The notes beneath the pieces are model-generated. The model ran no database searches. It was not told the DNA's origin and saw nothing but the letters and a program-made list of their open reading frames with translations. From the NCBI GenBank assembly GCA_022497145.1, contig MU385955.1, forward strand, positions 43,365-107,364: a stretch of 64,000 nt of DNA, given 5' to 3'. Source of the stretch: Rostrohypoxylon terebratum (lineage: Eukaryota > Ascomycota > Sordariomycetes > Xylariales > Hypoxylaceae). Below, one piece after another: positions 58,578-64,000 of this stretch. Position 1 is the first letter of the stretch. Each line of letters starts with the position of its first letter. The position numbers were made by a program, and so were the translations under genes.

Positions 58578-59492
58578 ATGCCACCCACCATAGACAAGAC
58601 CAGCGACACAACGCCCCTCATCAATTCAAACCCACAACTACAATCGTATTACTACTCACTCGAATCGCGGTTAGGATACAGGCTGCTACTGGGGGGGACA
58701 AGGCATTTTGGATATTGGGAACACGATACTTATTGGCCTTTCCCATTTTCCAAGGGTCTACGCAATATGGAGGACAAGCTTGCCAAGGCACTTGCACTGC
58801 CTGCTGGTTCGCGAGTGCTTGATGCTGGCTGCGGTGTTGGACATGTCGCACTGCGCATGGCAAAAGCTCATGGGTTGCGCGTTCAAGGCATAGATGTTGT
58901 GGATCACCATGTTGCCAAGGCCCAAAGGAATTTCAAACTGTCAGGTCTTCCGGAAGGTACAGTTAAGGCTCGAAAGATGGATTACCACCACCTAGAACCC
59001 TTTGCCGACCAATCCTTCGATGGTGTCTATACCATGGAAACATTTGTCCACGCCACTGAACCCGAAGTTGTACTAGCCAACTTTCGCCGTATTTTGCGTC
59101 CTGGAGGTCGACTAGTTATGTTCGAATACGATCACAATACTCTTGAGGGCTCACCCAAGGATATAGCCGAGTCTATGGTGAAGGTGAACAAGTACGCTGC
59201 CATGCCGACCAATGCTATATCACACCCGGGCGTTTTCAAAAAAATGTTAGAGGATTCGGGGTTCGAAAACATTGTCATCCGCAATTACTCGGACAACATC
59301 CGTCCGATGACACGAATGTTTTTTCTCCTTGCCATAATCCCTTATTTCATAGTCCGCTTCCTGGGACTCGAGCGCTATTTTATCAACACTATTGCCGGAG
59401 TGGAGGCATATAGGGGCCACGGGCATTGGCACTATGTAGCTATTTCAGCTACGAAACCCGGTGGCCCAATTGAGGCCTCGAAATCCAAGTAA
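58578..59492 (+). CDS. SAM-dependent methyltransferase, class I (sterol/UbiE-like)
   Basis: Single exon, 304 residues. Motif I is VLDAGCGVGHVALRMAK (about 80-96), then GIDVVDHHVAKAQRNF, a post-I acidic residue, DQSFDGVYTMETFVHA (motif II), and RRILRPGGRLVMFEYD (motif III). The N-terminal YYSLESRLGYRLLLGGTRHFGYW block resembles sterol C24- and small-molecule C/N-methyltransferases of fungi. A hydrophobic stretch MFFLLAIIPYFIVRFLGL near residues 250-267 suggests membrane association. The substrate is unknown. Its neighbour downstream is a broken membrane-protein gene on the same strand. Confidence 0.9.
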   Translation: MPPTIDKTSDTTPLINSNPQLQSYYYSLESRLGYRLLLGGTRHFGYWEHDTYWPFPFSKGLRNMEDKLAKALALPAGSRVLDAGCGVGHVALRMAKAHGLRVQGIDVVDHHVAKAQRNFKLSGLPEGTVKARKMDYHHLEPFADQSFDGVYTMETFVHATEPEVVLANFRRILRPGGRLVMFEYDHNTLEGSPKDIAESMVKVNKYAAMPTNAISHPGVFKKMLEDSGFENIVIRNYSDNIRPMTRMFFLLAIIPYFIVRFLGLERYFINTIAGVEAYRGHGHWHYVAISATKPGGPIEASKSK

Positions 59493-59581
59493 TCATTTTG
59501 AGGCATACGTTTCTGTAGGTTTAAGTTGTAATGAATGACGAATAAAAATTCTAACGAAGTCCGCAGCGTAGAGCTCCCGAT

Positions 59582-61067
59582 ATGTCGTCACACTCTACCA
59601 ATACCACAACCTTGAACAGGACAGTCACCGGATGGGTGAGCAGTACATTAGACCGAGGCAGCATTGATCTGCTCTGGTCTTGCTGCTTCACTAGTCTGCT
59701 GTGTTGCTGGGTTGCTACACTTCCGAACCCCTGCTCGCCTAAAGATATATGGTATCATGGCTTGATCGACAAGATACACCTTGCTATGATAGGCCTCCTT
59801 GGTCCGGATTTTCTATTTGGAATTGCCTTAGATCAATTATCGAGCGCTCATAGGAGTGTCAAGGTGCGTAATCCACGGGCAAATTTGTTTGTCCTGCCTG
59901 ACCGTCCATCGATGTTTTGCTGATGTTCTAATTATTAGCTGTTTGAACAAGACAAATATTTGCGCAAAGGAACGAAATGGACTTGTCGCTATGCGTTCTT
60001 CGTTGACATGGGAGTCATCTTCCTAACCAGCCCAGACTTCCCTGATGGCTTTCCTATCACCGGGAAACAATTTCACTATCTAGTGAATTATGGCCATGTT
60101 GATTTCCCTGATATGGGGGATATGGCAATTGACGAGAGAAACACTGCAGACACACGTTCTAGGTGCGCAATTCCTCGACATATAAAATACTCCAACAGTA
60201 TTCACTGGCTGCTCTCCAAGTCGGATTAATTAACTGGTATATCTCAATGGACTACTGACAGTTTGGCAAGTCTTTTGGTTTTCTGTTGCCGAGCTTCAGA
60301 GGGCCAAAGACGGTTTACCTATGACCACTCTGGAGTTGATGGCGTTATCGTTCGTCTTCCTTATGATCGCCACTTCGATATGCCGGTTTCAGAAACCGTC
60401 TATAACATACCCAAGAATGACCCCTACGAAGAATGGGAAAAGTATGAATGAGATCAGAGCTACGGCAAATGCACTAGTAAGACCTAATATACCCATATCA
60501 TTCGGCAACCATAGAAACCAGTGTTCAGTGACTTGACTATCCCTGAAGACACACCTTGACCTAAGTGCAACTTGGTATTGTACCCCTATCGATTTTATTG
60601 GCGGCCATCGCTGGGGTATCGAAGCATATTGGTCGTATTATACGCGCTTGTCGCATGCTTTCCACCTCAAAATTGTGTCGAGGGCCATAACAAGTCACCC
60701 TTGGGATCGGTTTCCTTCCGATATGTGGCTACCACCAGAACCAATCTTCGTACCCTTTGGCGCTCTGGTGCTGGTATTCTTCAGCTCCTCCTTACTCCTA
60801 GCCTGGAATTTCTTTTCCTCCACCCACACAGAGCAGCTACTATGGTGAATATTTGGTCTATACCACGGTATATTTGTTATCTATGGGGGCACATATTATC
60901 TGATTGGGGCAGTTAGATGGAAGAAGCGGAAGCATGAGCATCAGAAGGGTTTGGATCATCAACCGCTAGTACGGAGCGTGCCGCTAGAGGCTTGGGTGCC
61001 GAGGGAAATAGAACCCGAGTTACAGCTTCCTCAGAGTGTTGAGGGCGACGTAAAAGGGCGGTGCTAA
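59582..61067 (+). pseudogene. Fungal multi-pass membrane protein gene with an in-frame TGA
   Basis: Exon 1 (59582-59862) carries SIDLLWSCCFTSLLCCWVA and HLAMIGLLGPDFLFGIALDQ. After a 76-nt intron, exon 2 starts at 59939 (LFEQDKYLRKGTKWTCRYAF) with FPITGKQFHYLVNYGHVDFP. A further exon from about 60252 has VFWFSVAELQRAKDGLPMTT. After a 72-nt intron a last exon starts at 60556 (THLDLSATWYCTPIDFIGGH) and reaches TEQLLW, where TGA occurs at 60846-60848. The frame then stays open to 61067 (GIFVIYGGTYYLIGAV, RWKKR and a C-terminal tail). Family members commonly have Arg here, so CGA-to-TGA is likely. The exon 2/3 join is also unclear. This is an uncharacterised fungal integral-membrane family; the copy is probably inactive or C-terminally truncated. 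Confidence 0.55.
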
Positions 61068-61763
61068 GATGGTTTTTTTAAGGTAGGGCTGTTGGTTAAA
61101 TCATGGAGGAATATTTCCGTGGACCAGGATCCAGAGATGGCAGTGCCTCTGCGCGTCATTGTACCGATGACGATTACTTCGTACGTGCATTTTATATATC
61201 TTTTGCAGACTATTTCTATATGTTGAGGATTTTCTTTCTCTGCGGATCCAACCTGCTGGTATATATGTAACAGTCAACAGGTTCATACCTTTCCTAGGCG
61301 GTGGTTGATATTTTTATTAACCTACTGTACAGCATATTTCGTATGTTATGTAACATTACCCCTCACAGTGCATGGTAAACTTACAGTGGACTTAACGTTG
61401 AGCTATCACTAACCGCCAAGCAGCTTCCTCGATAACAGCCCCTTATTACATCCAGTTATGCTTTCTTTCTCATTCATATCCGAGAATGCCGTACAAGTCT
61501 TCAATTTAATTCCTCTTGGAACGAATTATACTTCTACTTATGCGTTCAAAGTATAAGGTTATTTTACTTCGCTTCCAATCTTATTTTTACCTGTTATTTG
61601 ATATTCATACTTTTTTTAATCTCTGAATTTAGAACGGGATTCACCGGGTTACCTACTAGGTACTAATCCCTCAATAATATCGTTGACAGAGGTCGATCGT
61701 TATGATGAGATTTGTGCTAGCTCGCTGAACCGTACAGCATAATGATAATATTTCTACGATCAA
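61068..61763. other. Intergenic region, no gene seen
   Basis: AT-rich flank preceding the riboflavin-kinase-like gene. No other signal. Confidence 0.45.
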
Positions 61764-63551
61764 ATGGACCATTTGCCTACTAAGACCATCAGACGGAAAC
61801 CAGTCCCGCCAAAACACCCGCATTCGCCGCTTAAGGATGTGGAGGATACCCACGATGTCTTGGGTAGTGCCGTTGATGACTACGCGGAACCAACCACCCA
61901 CCAAGAAAATATGCCGCCCATCGAAGCTAAAGAGTTGACACTGAATCTAAACCCACAACATCCCCCAAGGCAACTTTCTATCCCCCTTGTGACTAGTCCA
62001 TCAGAAATATCACTTAGCTCAAACATATCAACGCCAGAAACCCCCAATCTTACTTCCAATCCCAATGTCGGTTCCAATCCTAGTCAATCGAAATGGAAGA
62101 CGGCTCTAGATGAAACCATTTACTTCGCTGGTGGACTAATTTCACATCCATTCGAGTCAACTAAGCACTATAGCATTCTTCGACACTCTACCGGCGTAGT
62201 CCTTTACCGAGGACCGTCAACATGCATCGCTATCACCGTCTTTTCGGATGAGACGTTGCCGGAAGACCGTTCGTTCTGGTTACAACGGAAGGGTTTCTCA
62301 GGAAATATGGGTATGGCTGCGAGCGCGCTGTTCCGCGCCCAGTGGAATTGGATCGATGTGACTCCATCATTCGAAGCTAAACCATCGGATGTACTGCCAT
62401 CGGACGAACGAGCTTGGCAAAGAGATATCAAGAAATTCTTGAAAAAAGCCTCATCGCACAAGAATCTATCCAACCACACCGCGCGCGAGACTTGTGTTGT
62501 AAGGATTCCAGCCTCGGCAGAAGATGGTTACCTACGTATCGTTATGTGTACAGGCGAGGGCGCAAAGAAAACCCTTTGTCCCTCGCCAATTTTCCGCGTC
62601 GCCAGCACGTCATCTGATGTTAGTGTGCTGCGTGGCGCAAGCTTGGCAACCATACCTCTCGAAATCGGATTGAAAGTGGCTTCAGTAGTCGGCACAAGCA
62701 CTGTAGACAGATTTGTTTCGCCCGCGCGAGACGCGATCCAGAGTCGACTTCAGCCATACGCGCCCGGATTCTTTGCACAGGAAGCTGGAACCGTGGCCTA
62801 TGAAACTCTAGAGGAGAAGTATGACGAAGATACCGAGACTGCGTATGCATCTGTTCAGACGGAGGGAGTTATGGAGGCGCCACCTCAGATAATCGGTCCT
62901 GACAGTGGACCCGAGAAGCCATACCCCATCAGGTTTTCCGGCAAAGTCGTCGAGGGGGCTCACCGAAGCAGAACGGAAACTGGCATACCTACCGCGAACT
63001 TATCTGGTGTTCCGAATGATCTTCTCTTACGCTTGAACGGCGTTTACATCGGCTGGGCCCAAATCCAACCTACGAAGGGGATCGAGGGTGTATCATACAA
63101 TTGGCATGAAGCAATCATCACCAGCGGGCCCTCACCATACACGCCACCTCGTGTTGTTGCCAAGAACGTAGCTGCTGTTCATATCATCCACGACTTCGGC
63201 GGCGCCACCTTCTATAATGCGGAACTTAAAGTTGTCGTCATGGCATATATGAGACCTGTCTCGAAGCTTGGTAGTACTCAGACACCCGCTGCAACCTCCG
63301 CCGCTGTTACGCGAGATATAAGCGCTACCGTTGCGAGTCTGAGCCGGGAGAACTGGCAATGTGAGATGACTCTACGGAGAGTCAAGACAGAACAGAGTGC
63401 GAAGTCCGTGGGAGAAAGATACGTAGACGTTAGATCTCAGGTGCAGCGGCGGGTTGACAGTGTGCCTCTGCACCTGGCCGGAGTTCGCACCGCCAGCGCC
63501 GAGGTCAAAGACCAAGCCTACGGCAGAGGTGGATTATACATACGCAGATGA
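61764..63551 (+). CDS. Protein with C-terminal riboflavin-kinase-like domain (predicted pseudoenzyme)
   Basis: Single exon, 595 residues. Residues 1-110 are low-complexity, rich in Pro/Ser/Thr. Residues 110-230 form an uncharacterised block (ALDETIYFAGGLISHPFEST, YRGPSTCIAITVFSD, SGNMGMAASALFRAQWNW). Residues about 387-510 match the riboflavin kinase (Flavokinase) fold: FSGKVVEGAHRSRTETGIPTANL with the PTAN nucleotide motif, then LNGVYIGWAQI and VHIIHDFGGATFYNAELKVV followed by MRPV. In true kinases the sequence before HLLH carries a catalytic Glu (as in E-T-H or E-P-H); here it reads AAVHIIH, so the Glu appears replaced by Ala. The C-terminal tail is polar. I infer a non-catalytic or altered domain. 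Authentic riboflavin kinase (FMN1) would be a separate, shorter protein elsewhere in the genome. Confidence 0.8.
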   Translation: MDHLPTKTIRRKPVPPKHPHSPLKDVEDTHDVLGSAVDDYAEPTTHQENMPPIEAKELTLNLNPQHPPRQLSIPLVTSPSEISLSSNISTPETPNLTSNPNVGSNPSQSKWKTALDETIYFAGGLISHPFESTKHYSILRHSTGVVLYRGPSTCIAITVFSDETLPEDRSFWLQRKGFSGNMGMAASALFRAQWNWIDVTPSFEAKPSDVLPSDERAWQRDIKKFLKKASSHKNLSNHTARETCVVRIPASAEDGYLRIVMCTGEGAKKTLCPSPIFRVASTSSDVSVLRGASLATIPLEIGLKVASVVGTSTVDRFVSPARDAIQSRLQPYAPGFFAQEAGTVAYETLEEKYDEDTETAYASVQTEGVMEAPPQIIGPDSGPEKPYPIRFSGKVVEGAHRSRTETGIPTANLSGVPNDLLLRLNGVYIGWAQIQPTKGIEGVSYNWHEAIITSGPSPYTPPRVVAKNVAAVHIIHDFGGATFYNAELKVVVMAYMRPVSKLGSTQTPAATSAAVTRDISATVASLSRENWQCEMTLRRVKTEQSAKSVGERYVDVRSQVQRRVDSVPLHLAGVRTASAEVKDQAYGRGGLYIRR

Positions 63552-64000
63552 GCGAACCGTAGGTATTGCGCTGGAAGTATACCAAAAAGTGTCGTAAGTA
63601 TACGGGCTGACAGGATCGTTCTTTATTGGATAAGAGACGTGGTTCCACGAATTTTGGCCCATTCCAAAATAACTCGGTCGGGTTTTTTAATGAGAGATGC
63701 TAGGTATAGATTGGTTTTTTCAACACCTGTTGACAGCTACCTACTACTTAAGCGTATCATTTATAAGCGTTTTCCTTAACTCAACCTTTGAATAATTAAA
63801 ATAATTTAAATCTTAAAATTATATTTTTAAATTCCATTTTTAAATATCTCTTCGGCAATATATTTAGGATATTTAAATATGTTATCAAAATAGGTTGATA
63901 AGTGATTAAGTCGATCCACCGTTACGTGCACATACCAGGTGTGGACCACGGCACAATCGCGACGCGTTCGCGTTCAAGGTCACCGCCTTTTTATTATATA
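63552..64000. other. AT-rich window end, no gene seen
   Basis: A/T-dominated from about 63780 to 63895. No coding frame; the region may be terminator and intergenic DNA. Confidence 0.45.

Noticed and set aside
1..64000. CRISPR arrays, prokaryotic operons, integrases or rRNA genes
   Set aside because: None seen; gene structure with introns is eukaryotic.

Overview
The window looks like nuclear DNA of a filamentous ascomycete (Pezizomycotina), most likely a Sordariomycete and perhaps near Xylariales; the order-level guess is inference. Support: genes carry short introns (about 50-105 nt) with GT..AG ends and CTAAC/CTGAC-like branch sites; telomere-like repeats are TTAGGG; the genes include fungal markers (sulfur controller scon-2/MET30, ATG17, twinfilin, DRS1, succinate/fumarate carrier); and intergenic DNA is strewn with AGGTAGGTACCT-type motifs. 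Genes are monocistronic on both strands, with gene-poor gaps of 0.3-5.7 kb.

Layout. 0.2-3 kb: a small YCII-like protein and a three-exon 2-oxoglutarate/Fe(II) oxygenase. 5.4-11.5 kb: App1-type phosphatidate phosphatase and the DRS1 helicase, both minus strand. 12-16.1 kb: a divergent protein kinase and a fructosyl-transferring GH32 enzyme. 17.4-21.6 kb: an 11-exon LaeA-like methyltransferase with 13-nt and 10-nt exons, and a serine hydrolase. 21.8-25 kb: an unusual island bounded by inward-facing telomere-like tracts, holding a decayed FAD-oxidase tail and an NmrA-like NAD(P)-binding gene. 25-30 kb: a secreted duplicated-domain protein, twinfilin, and the succinate/fumarate carrier, the last two convergent. 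32-34.2 kb: scon-2-like F-box/WD40 protein. 34.2-40 kb: a gene desert. 40-44.2 kb: a small secreted cysteine protein, a DUF218 protein, and a ferric-reductase-like flavocytochrome. 44.2-47.7 kb: gene-poor, with a clear TA-flanked MITE. 47.7-57.7 kb: a multi-pass membrane protein, a SET/MYND protein, an Mpv17/PMP22 protein, an orphan charged protein, and ATG17. 58-63.6 kb: a SAM methyltransferase beside a broken membrane-protein gene, then a protein with a riboflavin-kinase-like domain that appears to lack the catalytic Glu.

Most genes are housekeeping (ribosome biogenesis, autophagy, actin, sulfur regulation, mitochondrial transport) and form no single pathway. I see no convincing new multi-gene defence or biosynthetic system. 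The most unusual items are the telomere-flanked island, the microexon methyltransferase, the MITE and hairpin repeats, and the predicted riboflavin-kinase pseudoenzyme. Exon boundaries were read by eye from splice signals and frame and have no transcript support.
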